Under the pieces are notes generated by a model. That model had not been told where the DNA came from and searched no databases. It worked only from the letters and a program-made list of their open reading frames with translations. From contig NZ_CP109460.1 in NCBI RefSeq assembly GCF_036227565.1, positions 2,666,001-2,730,000 on the forward strand: a DNA stretch of 64,000 nucleotides, given 5' to 3'. The position numbers were made by a program, and so were the translations under genes. This document shows, piece after piece, positions 35,399 through 45,325 of the stretch. This DNA is from Streptomyces sp. NBC_01454 (lineage in GTDB: Bacteria > Actinomycetota > Actinomycetes > Streptomycetales > Streptomycetaceae). Numbering within the stretch: position 1 is the stretch's first letter; each line of letters begins with the position of its first letter.

Positions 35399-35773
35399 TC
35401 AGCCCCACAGCGCCTGCGCGCCGGCCGCACCGGCGAACGCGGCCACGAGCCCGGCCAGGACGCTCGCCGCGACATTGGCCGCGGCCAGGCCCCGCGCCCC
35501 GTCGACCGCCAGCCGCAGCGTCTCGTAGGAGAACGTCGAGTACGTGGTCAGCGCCCCGCACAGGCCGGTGCCCAGGAGCAGTTGGAGGTACGAGGAGGCG
35601 GCGCCGGAGACGGCCGCGCCGGTCAGCGCCCCGAGGATCAGGGAACCGGCGACATTGACGGCGAACGTCCCCCAGGGGAAGACCGTGTCGTGCCGGGACT
35701 GTACGGCGCGGTCGGTCAGGAACCGCAGCGGCGCCCCGACCATGGCACCGGCGACCACCAGCAGCCAGTTCAC
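35399..35773 (-). CDS. crcB: Fluoride channel CrcB/Fluc subunit
   Basis: A 124-residue four-helix membrane protein with the Fluc signatures GAPLRFLTDRA, TFAVNVAGSLILG and GLCGALTTYSTFSYE. It makes half of a dual-topology fluoride exporter. The second subunit lies 58 bp upstream on the same strand; such gene pairs form heterodimers in many actinomycetes. No fluoride riboswitch was found ahead of the pair. Confidence 0.92.
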   Translation of the reverse strand: MNWLLVVAGAMVGAPLRFLTDRAVQSRHDTVFPWGTFAVNVAGSLILGALTGAAVSGAASSYLQLLLGTGLCGALTTYSTFSYETLRLAVDGARGLAAANVAASVLAGLVAAFAGAAGAQALWG

Positions 35774-35831
35774 CCGCGCCCACCCCGCTCCGCGTACCAG
35801 GGTGCGCCGAGGGGACGTGCCGTGCCTGCTG

Positions 35832-36269
35832 TCATACCGTTCGCCGCCTCAGTACGAGAAGTGCGCGGGTGCCCGCCACCGCGGCCCAGACGGCCGCGAG
35901 GGCGACGAGCACGGTGACCGCGAGATACGCCATGGCCGCGGCCGGCCGGCGGGCCTCGACCAGCCGCTGGATGTCGACGGCGTAGGTGGAGAAGGTGGTG
36001 AAACCGCCGAGGATGCCGGTGCCGAGGAAGGGGCGCACCAGGTGGTGGGACGGGCGGGCCTCGGTGATCACCACCATCAGGAGACCCATCAGCGCGCAGC
36101 CGACGGCGTTGACGGTCAGGGTGGTCCAGGGGAAGGCCCCCCGGGCGGTGGGCCAGAGCAGCGCGGCGCCGTAACGGGCCGTGGCGCCGATGCCGCCGCC
36201 CACGGCCACCACGCCGATCACCGGCCACTGGCCCCGCCAGGGCGCCGGCCTGCGGCGTCGCTCGTTCAT
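35832..36269 (-). CDS. crcB: Fluoride channel CrcB/Fluc subunit
   Basis: A 145-residue paralogue of the downstream crcB. It has GGGIGATARYGAALL, TLTVNAVGCALMG and GILGGFTTFSTYAVD, with four membrane helices. The N-terminus (MNERRRRPAPWRG) and C-terminus are more basic than in its partner, which fits an opposite membrane orientation by the positive-inside rule. It is 29 bp downstream of the PEP-mutase-family gene and may belong to the same transcript. Confidence 0.92.
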   Translation of the reverse strand: MNERRRRPAPWRGQWPVIGVVAVGGGIGATARYGAALLWPTARGAFPWTTLTVNAVGCALMGLLMVVITEARPSHHLVRPFLGTGILGGFTTFSTYAVDIQRLVEARRPAAAMAYLAVTVLVALAAVWAAVAGTRALLVLRRRTV

Positions 36270-36298
36270 GGTTCTCCCGGGATCATCGGCGGATCAGG

Positions 36299-37228
36299 CT
36301 ACCCCCGCCCCGGTGCACCGGCCACGCACGGGGCGGCCGTTCCCGCCGCGGGCGGGGCGGGCCGCGCCGCCGGGGCCGTCGGTGCGGGCTGCGGCCGGCC
36401 GATGTTCCGGGCCAGCAGCTCGGTGGCCTCCCTGACCCCGATCTCACCGCCGGGCTCCCCGGGGGCCGGCAGCCGTCCGTCCGCGTACGTCAGCTCGGCC
36501 ATCGCGGTCTCCATTGCCCGGTGCGCGGCGAACAGGCACGGGGTGCTGTAGATGGCCACGTCGACGCCGAGTCCGGTCAGTTCGGACAGCGAGAGCCGCG
36601 GGGACTTCCCGCCCGCGATCTGGTTGAACAGCAGCGGCTTGTCACCGGTGACCGTACGGATGCGGCGGATCCACTCGACGCTGCGCACCCCGTCCACGAG
36701 CACCACATCCGCGTCCGTGGCGGCCAGCGCCGCGGCCCGCCGCAGGATGTCGCCCTCCTCCGTGGCGTCCGTACGGGCCACGACGACCAGATCGCTGCGG
36801 GCGGCGAGCACCTGGTGCAGCTTCTCCAGATACTCCTCCAGCGGCAGCACCAGCTTGCCGTCCGCGTGCCCGCACCGGCGCGGCCGCTTCTGGTCCTCCA
36901 GGATCACCCCGCTCGCGCCGCTGCGCTCCAGGCGCCGCACCACATGGCAGGCCACTTCGGGGTCGACATAGCCGTCGTCGATGTCCACCAGCAGATGGTG
37001 ACGGGGGAAGGCGCCGCGCAGCCGCTCCACGAAGGCGGCCATGTCGGGCCAGGCGATGAACCCGATGTCGGGAAGCCCGTAGTACGAGGCGGCGAAGCCG
37101 AAGCCGGACACGAAGAAGCCGTCGTAGTGGCCGGCGGCGATCGAGGCCGAGTACATGTCGTGGACGCCGATCAGTGGCGTCGTCCCCTCGGCGGCGATCT
37201 CGTCGCGCAGCGCTTGTCCGTACCGCAA
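36299..37228 (-). CDS. Isocitrate lyase/PEP mutase family enzyme
   Basis: A 309-residue TIM-barrel protein of the PEP mutase/oxaloacetate decarboxylase family. It has YDGFFVSGFGFAASYYGLPD, the metal motif LLVDIDDGY and the GVILEDQKRPRRCGH loop, where the isocitrate-lyase KKCGH is PRRCGH. The TTG start at 37228 follows AAGGAG 7 nt upstream, which supports this unusual codon. The C-terminus (about 275-309) is a low-complexity Ala/Pro tail. The substrate cannot be fixed; a C-C or P-C bond reaction with an oxaloacetate-like acid is likely. Confidence 0.85.
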   Translation of the reverse strand: MRYGQALRDEIAAEGTTPLIGVHDMYSASIAAGHYDGFFVSGFGFAASYYGLPDIGFIAWPDMAAFVERLRGAFPRHHLLVDIDDGYVDPEVACHVVRRLERSGASGVILEDQKRPRRCGHADGKLVLPLEEYLEKLHQVLAARSDLVVVARTDATEEGDILRRAAALAATDADVVLVDGVRSVEWIRRIRTVTGDKPLLFNQIAGGKSPRLSLSELTGLGVDVAIYSTPCLFAAHRAMETAMAELTYADGRLPAPGEPGGEIGVREATELLARNIGRPQPAPTAPAARPAPPAAGTAAPCVAGAPGRG

Positions 37229-37411
37229 TGTGGTGCTCCTTAACAGAACCGGCAGCGAGGGCCGGTCCGGTGCCCGGGGCGTGCCCGGGAGCGCGAGAAG
37301 GCCCCGGGGCGCGAGGGCCCGGCACCGGAGAACTGGTCAGGGGCATGGTGGTCCAGGGCACCGCCCAAATCGCCGTAACACGCCACGGCCGGGCGGCGCT
37401 TTCTCAGTTCT

Positions 37412-37462
37412 TACCGCTCTTACTGCTCTTACCGCTCTTATCCGCTCCTATCCGCTCTTACC
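37412..37462. repeat. Pyrimidine-rich tandem repeat, 9-10 bp unit
   Basis: Five units of TACCGCTCT / TACTGCTCT / TATCCGCTCC type follow each other directly downstream of the corA stop (in the corA direction). Confidence 0.8.
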
Positions 37463-37474
37463 GGCGGCGCGCGG

Positions 37475-38560
37475 CTACAGCCAGCCGTTCCGCTTGAAGC
37501 CGCGGTGGATCACCCAGCAGGCGGCGAAGATCAGCACCATCACCAGCGGATACCCGAACGTCCAGTGCTTTTCCGGCATATGGTCGAAATTCATGCCGTA
37601 GACGCCGCAGACCATGGTCGGCACGGCCAGGATCGCGACCCAGGCGCTGATCCGGCGCATGTCCTCGTTCTGGGCGACGGTGACCTGGGCGAGATGGGCC
37701 TGGAGTATGGAGTTGAGCAGTTCGTCGAAGGCGGTGATCTGTTCGGTGACCCGGTCGAGGTGGTCGGCGACGTCCCGGAAGTACGTGGTGATCCGGGGGT
37801 CGACCTCCCGCATGGGCCGCGTCGCCAGCTCCTGCATCGGCCCGTCCAGGGGGGCCACCGCACGCCGCAGTTCCAGCAGTTCGCGCTTGAGCTGGTAGAT
37901 CCGGCCGGCGCCACCGCTGCCGCGGACCGAGAAGACCTCGCTCTCGACGTCGTCGATGTCGATCTGCACGTCGGCCGTCACCTCGAGGTAGTCGTCCACG
38001 ACGAGGTCGGCGACGGCGTGCAGCACGGCGGACGGGCCGAGCGCCAACTGCTCCGGCACGGACTCCAGTTGCTCGCGCAGCGGACCCAGCGAGCCGTGCC
38101 CGCCGTGCCGCACGGTGATCACGAAGTCGGTGCCGGTGAAGACCATGATCTCGCCGGTCTCGACGACTTCGCTGCTGTCGGTGAGCCGGTCGTGCTCGAC
38201 ATAGCGGACGGTCTTGAAGACGGTGAACAGCGAGTCGTCGTAGTGCTCCAGCTTGGGCCGCTGATGGGCCTGGACCGCGTCCTCGACGGCGAGCGGGTGC
38301 AGCCCGAACAGCTCGACAATTCCGGCGAATTCCGCCTCGGACGGCTCATGCAGGCCGATCCAGACAAATCCATTGCCGGAGTCGCGGACCCGCCGGATCG
38401 CCACATCGGCCGGGTGGTCGCCGTTCTGCCGTACACCGTCCACGTAGACCGCGCAGTTCACCACCGCGGTGCCGAGCGGCGAACGGGCCGGGTGGCTGAG
38501 GTCGACCCCCCGGGTGCGCGGCTGCGGCAGCCGGACGGCCTTACGGAGATTGCTGATCAT
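37475..38560 (-). CDS. corA: Magnesium and cobalt transporter CorA
   Basis: A 361-residue CorA/Alr1 protein. The large cytoplasmic domain (1-about 295) has HPLAVEDAVQAHQRPKLEHY. Two C-terminal helices flank the selectivity motif YGMNFDHMPE, with the usual GMN intact. Basic residues close the C-terminus (RGFKRNGWL). The pentamer forms a gated Mg2+ channel. ATG at 38560 is preferred over an in-frame GTG two codons earlier. Confidence 0.93.
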   Translation of the reverse strand: MISNLRKAVRLPQPRTRGVDLSHPARSPLGTAVVNCAVYVDGVRQNGDHPADVAIRRVRDSGNGFVWIGLHEPSEAEFAGIVELFGLHPLAVEDAVQAHQRPKLEHYDDSLFTVFKTVRYVEHDRLTDSSEVVETGEIMVFTGTDFVITVRHGGHGSLGPLREQLESVPEQLALGPSAVLHAVADLVVDDYLEVTADVQIDIDDVESEVFSVRGSGGAGRIYQLKRELLELRRAVAPLDGPMQELATRPMREVDPRITTYFRDVADHLDRVTEQITAFDELLNSILQAHLAQVTVAQNEDMRRISAWVAILAVPTMVCGVYGMNFDHMPEKHWTFGYPLVMVLIFAACWVIHRGFKRNGWL

Positions 38561-38811
38561 CGACACCGGGCCAGTATGGCCCGCGAGGGCCCGGCAGCGG
38601 TACGGCGAAGCGCCCGTTTTTACTCGGCGTGGCGGCACGGAAACCCCCGGTGGCCACACACGGTCGGGGCCGCCCGCCGGCCCGGGCGCACCCGCCGGCG
38701 GCCAACTCCGGCGATCCCGCCGGACTTTCACCGGGGCACCGCGGCCGCCGGGCCCCGCCGGTGACCGACCCCGGAACGGCGGCCCGGCGCGCGGCGGGCA
38801 CCATCGGTCCC

Positions 38812-39804
38812 ATGAGTGAGACATCGGCGCGGCTGCTGCGGCTGCTGTCCCTGCTGCAGGCCCCGCGCGAATGGCCCGGCAGCGAGCTGGCCGGGCGGCT
38901 GGGGGTCACCTCCCGGACGGTCCGCCGCGACATCGAGCGGCTGCGCGAGCTGGGCTACCCCGTGCACGCCACGCTGGGCAAGGAGGGCGGCTACCGGCTG
39001 GCCGCGGGCACCGCGATGCCCCCGCTGCTGCTGGACGACGAGGAGGCGGTGGCCATCGCGGTGGGGCTGCGCGCGGCCGCCGGCCAGGCCGTCACGGGGA
39101 TCGAGGAGGCGTCCGTGCGGGCGCTCGCCAAACTCGAACAGGTCCTGCCGGCCCGGCTGCGGCGGCGGGTGGGCGCCCTCGGCGCGGCCACCGTGCCGCT
39201 GCCGGCCGGCGACGGCCCGGCCGTCGATCCCGAGCTGCTGTCGGTGCTCGCCGCGGCCGTCGCGGGCCAGGAGCGGCTGCGTTTTCGCTACCGGGCGGGC
39301 GCCGGTCCCCGCAGCAGCCGCCTGGTGGAGCCGCACCGGCTGGTCGCGTCGGGGCGCCGCTGGTACCTCGTGGCGTACGACAACGACCGGGAGGACTGGC
39401 GGATCTTCCGGGTGGACCGGCTGAGCGAGCCGTTCCCCACCGGCGTGCGGACCCCGCCGCGCACACCGCCCGCCGCCGACGCGGGGGCCTATGTCCGCGA
39501 GCGGATGCAGGGGATGGCGGCGGTCCACCGGGCGGTGGCGACCGTGCGGGCGCCGGCCGCGGAGGTGGCCGCCCGGCTGGGCGGTCCCGCCGCCGGCACG
39601 GTCGAACCGCTCGACGAGGCCTCCTGCCGCTGGCGCAGCGCCCCCGATTCGCTGGAGTGGCTGGCGCTCCGGCTGGCCGTCCTGGGGCACGAGTTCACCG
39701 TGCACGAGCCGCCGGAGCTGGCCGCGTATCTGCGGGCGATGGGCGCCCGGGTGCGCCGCGCGGCCGGCGCCGCGGAGGCGGACGACGGGGAGGGTGAGCG
39801 GTGA
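38812..39804 (+). CDS. WYL domain transcriptional regulator
   Basis: A 330-residue YafY-type regulator. The HTH_11 DNA-binding domain is at 1-about 60 ([21 protein letters not shown]). The WYL sensor is at about 135-220 ([25 protein letters not shown], the WYL context) and a WCX C-terminal extension reaches 315. The ligand is unknown. It is on the same strand as copA, 76 bp upstream, but a CsoR-type site sits in the gap, so the two genes are probably controlled separately. Confidence 0.9.
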   Translation: MSETSARLLRLLSLLQAPREWPGSELAGRLGVTSRTVRRDIERLRELGYPVHATLGKEGGYRLAAGTAMPPLLLDDEEAVAIAVGLRAAAGQAVTGIEEASVRALAKLEQVLPARLRRRVGALGAATVPLPAGDGPAVDPELLSVLAAAVAGQERLRFRYRAGAGPRSSRLVEPHRLVASGRRWYLVAYDNDREDWRIFRVDRLSEPFPTGVRTPPRTPPAADAGAYVRERMQGMAAVHRAVATVRAPAAEVAARLGGPAAGTVEPLDEASCRWRSAPDSLEWLALRLAVLGHEFTVHEPPELAAYLRAMGARVRRAAGAAEADDGEGER

Positions 39805-39816
39805 CACAGGACCGGA

Positions 39817-39833
39817 ATACCCCACGGGGGTAT
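39817..39833 (+). promoter_or_regulatory. CsoR-type copper operator before copA
   Basis: The sequence ATACCCC-ACG-GGGGTAT forms a near-perfect palindrome with the central G/C tract of CsoR boxes, 48 bp before the copA start. CsoR is displaced by Cu(I), so copA should be copper-inducible. No csoR gene lies in this window. Confidence 0.8.
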
Positions 39834-39880
39834 ATGGTTCTCCTGAGGGACAGGGACCCGCGGCACACCGAGGAGCAGCC

Positions 39881-42193
39881 ATGACCACCGCGATCGGAGA
39901 GCACGGCGTCGAGTTGCAGATCGGCGGGATGACCTGCGCCTCGTGCGCCGCCCGCATCGAGAAGAAGCTCAACCGGATGGAGGGCGTCACCGCCACCGTC
40001 AACTACGCCACCGAGCGGGCGAAGGTGACCCTCGCGGAGGGCAGCGGCGTCGGCACCGCGGACCTGATCGCCACCGTGGAGAAGACCGGCTACACCGCCG
40101 TGCTCCCCCGGCCGCCGGCCGCCGCCCCGGCTGCTGCACAACGCTCCGGCGGCGAGGCCCGCGGCACGGCGGACAGCGCGGACGAAGCAGCGGGCACGCC
40201 CGGCGGTGCCGCCGACCCGCTCGCCGCGCTCCGCCAACGGCTGCTGATCTCGCTCGTGCTCTCCGTCCCGGTGGTGCTGATGGCGATGGTGCCGCCGCTG
40301 CAGTTCACCTACTGGCAGTGGCTGTCGCTGACGCTGGCCGCGCCGGTGGTGGCGTACGGCGCCTGGCCCTTCCACCGGGCGGCCTGGACGAATCTGCGGC
40401 ACGGCGCCGCCACGATGGACACCCTGATCTCGATGGGCACCCTCGCCGCCATGGGCTGGTCGCTGTGGGCGCTGTTCTTCGGCACCGCCGGGATGCCGGG
40501 GATGACCCACCCCTTCGAGCTGACCCTCACCCGCACCGACGGCGGCAGCGCCCTCTACCTGGAGGCCGCGGCCGGCGTCACGACCTTCATCCTGGCCGGC
40601 CGCTATGCCGAGGCCCGCGCGAAGCGGACGGCGGGTGCGGCGCTGCGGGCGCTGCTGGAGCTGGGCGCGAAGGACGTCACCGTGCTGCGCGAGGGCCGCG
40701 AGATCCGGGTGCCGACCGCCGAGCTGCGTATCGGTGACCGCTTCACCGTCCGGCCCGGGGAGAAGATCGCCACCGACGGAACGGTGCGGGAGGGCTCCTC
40801 CGCCATCGACGCCTCGATGCTCACCGGCGAGTCCGTGCCGGTCGAGGTCTCCCCCGGCGACACCGTCACCGGCGCCACCGTCAACGCGGGCGGCCGGCTG
40901 GTCGTCGAGGCCACCCGGGTCGGCGCGGACACCCAGCTCGCCCGGATGGGACGGCTGGTCGAGGAGGCGCAGAACGGGAAGGCCGCGGCGCAGCGGCTGG
41001 CCGACCGGATCTCCGCGGTCTTCGTCCCGGTCGTGATCGCGCTCGCCCTGGGCACCCTCGGCTACTGGCTGGCCACCGGCGCGGGCGCGGCGGCCGCCTT
41101 CACCGCGGCCGTCGCGGTCCTGATCATCGCCTGTCCGTGCGCGCTGGGTCTGGCCACCCCCACCGCACTGATGGCCGGCACCGGACGCGGCGCCCAGCTC
41201 GGCATCCTGCTCAAGGGACCCGAGGTGCTGGAGTCGACCCGGCGGGTGGACACCGTCGTCCTGGACAAGACCGGCACGGTCACCACCGGCGTGATGACGC
41301 TGACCGAGGTCCATCTCGCCGAGGGCGCCACGGAAGCCGAGGTGCTGCGGCTGGCCGGCGCGCTGGAGCACGCCTCCGAGCACCCCGTCGCCCGCGCCGT
41401 CGCCACGGAGGCCGCGGCCCGCACCGGCACCCTGCCCGCCCCCGCCGCGTTCGCGAACGTCCCGGGCCTGGGCGTGACCGGAGAGGTCGAGGGGCACGCC
41501 GTCGTGGTGGGCCGCGCCCAGCTGCTGGAGCGGTGGGAGCAGCCGCTGCCGCCCGCGCTGGCGACTGCCCGGGCGGAGGCCGAAGCCCGGGGCCGTACCG
41601 CGGTGGCCGTCGGCTGGGACGGCGCGGCGCGCGCGGTCCTGGTGGTGTCCGACGCGGTGAAGCCCACCAGCGCGGAGGCGGTGCGCCGGCTGCGCGCGCT
41701 GGGGCTGACCCCGGTGCTGCTGACCGGCGACAACCGGGCCGTCGCGGCGTCGGTCGCGGCCGAGGTCGGGATCGACGAGGTGATCGCCGAGGTCCTGCCC
41801 GAGGACAAGGTGGCGGTGGTGGAGCGGCTGCGGTCCGAGGGCCGCTCGGTCGCCATGGTCGGCGACGGCGTCAACGACGCGGCCGCGCTGGCCACCGCCG
41901 ACCTGGGGCTGGCGATGGGCACCGGCACCGACGCCGCCATCGAGGCCGGTGACCTCACCCTCGTCCGGGGCGATCTGCGGGCCGCGGCGGACGCCATCCG
42001 GCTGGCCCGCGCCACCCTCGGCACCATCCGGACCAATCTGTTCTGGGCCTTCGGCTACAACGTGGCAGCGCTGCCGCTGGCCGCGGCCGGGCTGCTCAAC
42101 CCGATGATCGCCGGTGCCGCGATGGCCTTCTCGTCGGTCTTCGTCGTCGGCAACAGCCTGCGGCTGCGCCGCTTCCGGGCGCTCGCCGGGTAG
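39881..42193 (+). CDS. copA: Copper-translocating P-type ATPase
   Basis: A 770-residue P1B-type ATPase. It has an N-terminal heavy-metal-associated domain with GMTCASC (Cys19, Cys22) and eight membrane helices. The conserved CPC channel motif is in [15 protein letters not shown], the phosphorylation site is [10 protein letters not shown], and GDGVND is in the P domain ([13 protein letters not shown]). The SEHP motif in the N domain confirms a heavy-metal pump ([11 protein letters not shown]). It exports Cu(I). The AGGAGCAGCC before the ATG gives the ribosome site. Confidence 0.96.
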   Translation: MTTAIGEHGVELQIGGMTCASCAARIEKKLNRMEGVTATVNYATERAKVTLAEGSGVGTADLIATVEKTGYTAVLPRPPAAAPAAAQRSGGEARGTADSADEAAGTPGGAADPLAALRQRLLISLVLSVPVVLMAMVPPLQFTYWQWLSLTLAAPVVAYGAWPFHRAAWTNLRHGAATMDTLISMGTLAAMGWSLWALFFGTAGMPGMTHPFELTLTRTDGGSALYLEAAAGVTTFILAGRYAEARAKRTAGAALRALLELGAKDVTVLREGREIRVPTAELRIGDRFTVRPGEKIATDGTVREGSSAIDASMLTGESVPVEVSPGDTVTGATVNAGGRLVVEATRVGADTQLARMGRLVEEAQNGKAAAQRLADRISAVFVPVVIALALGTLGYWLATGAGAAAAFTAAVAVLIIACPCALGLATPTALMAGTGRGAQLGILLKGPEVLESTRRVDTVVLDKTGTVTTGVMTLTEVHLAEGATEAEVLRLAGALEHASEHPVARAVATEAAARTGTLPAPAAFANVPGLGVTGEVEGHAVVVGRAQLLERWEQPLPPALATARAEAEARGRTAVAVGWDGAARAVLVVSDAVKPTSAEAVRRLRALGLTPVLLTGDNRAVAASVAAEVGIDEVIAEVLPEDKVAVVERLRSEGRSVAMVGDGVNDAAALATADLGLAMGTGTDAAIEAGDLTLVRGDLRAAADAIRLARATLGTIRTNLFWAFGYNVAALPLAAAGLLNPMIAGAAMAFSSVFVVGNSLRLRRFRALAG

Positions 42194-42478
42194 CCGCGGG
42201 GACGCGCCCGCGGGCGGAGCAATACCCCCCGCGGGTCCCCGCGCTGCCGTTGGACCGGGCGGGCTGCTGCCCCTGTGCGATCCCGCGCCGCCGCCCGTGG
42301 GCGCCCGCGCTGTCCGCTGCGCCGGGCCCACGGGCCGGGCGCGGCGGACAGCGGGTAGCCCCCGGTTCTGACAACTGTCTCCAGTTCTGACGACGGAACC
42401 TTGGCAGTTCACGCAGCCACCGGCCGGGTGCGAGGGGTGAGACTGGTGACATACCGCCCACGACGTACAGGGGAACTC

Positions 42479-43417
42479 ATGACCGGGTCACGCATCCTGG
42501 CCCTCGGCCATTACCAGCCCTCCGGCGTGCTCACCAACGAGGACCTGGCAAGGATCGTCGACACCGACGACGCCTGGATCCGCAGCCGGGTCGGTATCCG
42601 CACCCGCCATGTCGCCGCTCCGGACGAGACCGTGGACTCGATGGCGGCCGCCGCCGCGGCCAAGGCGCTGGCCGCGAGCGGACTGGCCCCGCAGGACATC
42701 GACCTGGTGCTGGTCGCCACCTGCACGGCCGCCGACCGCAGCCCCAACGCCGCCGCCCGGGTCGCCGCCCGGCTCGGCCTCGGCGCCCCGGCCACGATGG
42801 ACCTCAACGTCGTCTGCTCCGGCTTCACCCATGCGCTGGCCACCGCCGACCACGCCATCCGGGCCGGTTCCACGACCCATGCGCTGGTCATCGGCGCGGA
42901 GAAGTTCACCGACGTCGTCGACTGGACCGACCGTTCGACCTGTGTGCTGGTCGGTGACGGGGCGGGCGCCGCCGTGGTCAGCGCCTCGCCCGAGCCGCAG
43001 ATCGGGCCGGTGCTGTGGGGCTCGGTGCCGCAGATGGGCGGTGCGGTCCGTATCGAGGGCGAGCCGGCCCGCTTCTCCCAGGAGGGCCAGACCGTCTACC
43101 GCTGGGCGACCACCCAGCTGCCGGCCATCGCCCGCCAGGTGTGCGAACGCTCCGGGATCACGCCCGCCGACCTCGCCGGGGTGGTGCTCCACCAGGCCAA
43201 CCTGCGGATCATCGAGCCGGTCGCGGAGCGGCTCGGCGCGGTCAACGCGGTGGTCGCCAAGGACGTCGTCGACTCCGGGAACACCTCCGCGGCCTCCGTC
43301 CCGCTCGCGCTGTCCAAACTGGTCGAACGGCGCGAGATCGCCTCCGGCGACCCGGTGCTGCTGTTCGCCTTCGGCGGCAACCTCTCGTACGCGGGCCAGG
43401 TCATCCGCTGCCCCTGA
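42479..43417 (+). CDS. 3-oxoacyl-ACP synthase III-like enzyme
   Basis: A 312-residue thiolase-fold enzyme of the KAS III (FabH) family. The catalytic Cys is in VVCSGFTHALATAD, His in LHQANLRI and Asn in DSGNTSAASVPLALS. The spacing GVGIRTRHVAAPDE is typical. It stands apart from any fab cluster, so it may make a starter or special acyl condensation. A CsoR-like half site (42222-42237) upstream is a weak hint of copper control; the gene has its own GGGG ribosome site. Confidence 0.87.
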   Translation: MTGSRILALGHYQPSGVLTNEDLARIVDTDDAWIRSRVGIRTRHVAAPDETVDSMAAAAAAKALAASGLAPQDIDLVLVATCTAADRSPNAAARVAARLGLGAPATMDLNVVCSGFTHALATADHAIRAGSTTHALVIGAEKFTDVVDWTDRSTCVLVGDGAGAAVVSASPEPQIGPVLWGSVPQMGGAVRIEGEPARFSQEGQTVYRWATTQLPAIARQVCERSGITPADLAGVVLHQANLRIIEPVAERLGAVNAVVAKDVVDSGNTSAASVPLALSKLVERREIASGDPVLLFAFGGNLSYAGQVIRCP

Positions 43418-43430
43418 GGGACACCGGGCC

Positions 43431-43456
43431 GGGCCCCGTCCGTCCGGGACGGGCCC
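43431..43456. terminator. Probable bidirectional terminator
   Basis: A G/C-only imperfect inverted repeat with one bulge lies between the KAS III-like stop (43417) and the convergent small gene stop (43470). Confidence 0.45.
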
Positions 43457-43469
43457 GCCGCGAGACCGG

Positions 43470-43703
43470 CTAGCCGATGTCCCCCGGGTGCTCGCGCAGG
43501 TACAGCGCGCCGCAGGAGTGGCAGAACGGCTCCCCCTGGCGCGTGCCCCAGACCTGGGCCGATTGGGTGGCGGCCGCCGGGGCCAGCTCCCGTCCGCACA
43601 TCGCGGTGGTGCCCTCCAGCCGCACCATGTGCCAGATCTTCACCGGCGTGTCCGCGTGCGGCAGGACGCCTTCCTCGTACTCGGCGCGCATCTCGTGCTC
43701 CAT
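43470..43703 (-). CDS. Small protein with CxxC-like cysteines
   Basis: A 77-residue protein. A central Cys (MCGREL) and a C-terminal FCHSCG motif could bind a zinc ion with a nearby His (HPGDIG). AAGGAGG is 10 nt before the ATG at 43703, so it is a real gene. It matches short streptomycete proteins of unknown role. It lies 82 bp downstream of glutaminase on the same strand. Confidence 0.7.
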   Translation of the reverse strand: MEHEMRAEYEEGVLPHADTPVKIWHMVRLEGTTAMCGRELAPAAATQSAQVWGTRQGEPFCHSCGALYLREHPGDIG

Positions 43704-43785
43704 GGGCGCTGCACCTCCTTACGCCCACGATGCGCCAGCGGGCGGGGTGCCACAACGCCAGCCGGGGCGGCTCGACGGCGCCGGG

Positions 43786-44712
43786 TCAGAACACCGACCA
43801 GCCGGTCAGCGTCGTGAAGTGGTCCAGCGCCGCGGCGCCCGCGACGGAGTTGCCGCGGGCGTCGAGGCCGGGGCTCCACACGCACAGGGTGCAGCGGCCG
43901 GGGATCACGGCGATGATGCCGCCGCCGACCCCGCTCTTGGCGGGCAGCCCGACGCGGTAGGCGAACTCCCCGGCCGCGTCGTACGTCCCGCAGGTGAGCA
44001 TCACCGCGTTGATCCGCTTGGCCTCGCGGGCCTCCAGCAGCCGGCTGCCGTCGGCGCGCAGCCCGTGGCGGGCCAGGAAGCCGCCGGCCACGGCCAGGTC
44101 CCGGCAGCTCATCTCGATCGAGCACTGCCAGAAGTAGTGCTCGATGACGCTGGGGACCGGGTTCTCCAGGTTGCCGAAGGACGCCATGAAGTGGGCCAGC
44201 GCGGCGTTGCGGTCGCCGTGCGCGGCCTCGGAGTCGGCCACCGCCTGGTCGAAGGCGAGGTCCGGGTTGCCGCTCTCCTCCCGCAGGAAGTGCAGCATCG
44301 AGGTGCTGGCGTCGCCGGTCAGGGTCTGCAGCCGGTCGGTGACCACCAGCGCGCCCGCGTTGATGAACGGGTTGCGCGGGATGCCGTTCTCCGCCTCCAG
44401 CTGGACCAGCGAGTTGAACGGCGTGCCCGACGGCTCGCGGCCCACCCGCTTCCAGATGCCGTCCTCGCCGTGGCTGCCGGGGCTCTGAGCCATCACCAGC
44501 GCCAGCGAGAAGGTCTTGGAGATGGACTGGACGGAGAACGGGACCTCCCAGTCGCCGACGCCGTACACCGCACCGTGGATGTCGGCCACCGCCATCCCGA
44601 AACGGTCCGCGGAGACCCGTTCGAGCGCCGGTATGTAGTCGGCGACACGTCCCTGACGCACCAGCGGCCGGGCGTAGGCCGCTACCTCTTCCAGAACGGC
44701 CTGGTAGTCCAT
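43786..44712 (-). CDS. glsA: Glutaminase A
   Basis: A 308-residue serine-dependent beta-lactamase-like glutaminase. Signatures are FSVQSISKTFSLALVM (SxxK nucleophile), GTPFNSLVQLE, NPFINAGALV and GVGGGIIAVIPGR. It hydrolyses L-glutamine to glutamate and ammonia in the cytoplasm. The length fits the glutaminase A family and the start at 44712 matches its N-terminus. Confidence 0.95.
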   Translation of the reverse strand: MDYQAVLEEVAAYARPLVRQGRVADYIPALERVSADRFGMAVADIHGAVYGVGDWEVPFSVQSISKTFSLALVMAQSPGSHGEDGIWKRVGREPSGTPFNSLVQLEAENGIPRNPFINAGALVVTDRLQTLTGDASTSMLHFLREESGNPDLAFDQAVADSEAAHGDRNAALAHFMASFGNLENPVPSVIEHYFWQCSIEMSCRDLAVAGGFLARHGLRADGSRLLEAREAKRINAVMLTCGTYDAAGEFAYRVGLPAKSGVGGGIIAVIPGRCTLCVWSPGLDARGNSVAGAAALDHFTTLTGWSVF

Positions 44713-44924
44713 GACGCACACGCTAACCCGGCGTGAGCGGCGTCCCCAGGGGAGCCCCCCGCGAGTGACTCCACCCCGCGGCGGGACACCCCCGGCCTCC
44801 GCCGGGTACGCCGGGTGGCCCATCCGTCTCGCGCCCCGCGCCCGCATCGCGGAGCCTGGCACGGGAACCCCACGGCGGTCCGCGCCGTTGATCCCTTACG
44901 ACACGGACCTCACGGAGGTGGCAC

Positions 44925-45158
44925 ATGTCAGGGTTTCTCGACCGCGCCAAGGAGCAGGCTCGGCAAGGGCTGGAGGCAGGCAAGCAGAAAGTCGACGAGG
45001 TGCAGCAGCAACGGGCCGGCAACGACCTGTTGAAGAAGCTCGGCGCCGCGTACTTCGCCGAACGGCGGGGCAGCGGCTCCCCCGAGGCGACCCAGGACGC
45101 GCTCAACACTTTGGAAGCGCACGTCAACGCCCACGGCGACGCCTTCCTGCACGGATAG
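44925..45158 (+). CDS. Small conserved helical protein
   Basis: A 77-residue, Gln/Ala/Glu-rich, probably helical protein (MSGFLDRAKEQARQGLEAGK). A GGAGG ribosome site lies 6 nt before the ATG. It belongs to a small actinomycete family of unknown function that resembles stress or membrane-associated coiled peptides. No neighbouring gene gives a clue. Confidence 0.72.
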   Translation: MSGFLDRAKEQARQGLEAGKQKVDEVQQQRAGNDLLKKLGAAYFAERRGSGSPEATQDALNTLEAHVNAHGDAFLHG

Positions 45159-45325
45159 CGCCGCGTAGGGCCCCCGCCCGCGCGCGAGGCCGGAATCGCT
45201 CGCTCATCCCCCGAACGGCCGGCCCGCTTTTGTCCGTTCCCCTCCCGCGGCGCGGCCTTGTCCCGTACAAGCGAGACAGGAGGCGGTGCGCGTCGGCGGC
45301 CGCCGTGTCCGCATCGGAGTGGGCC

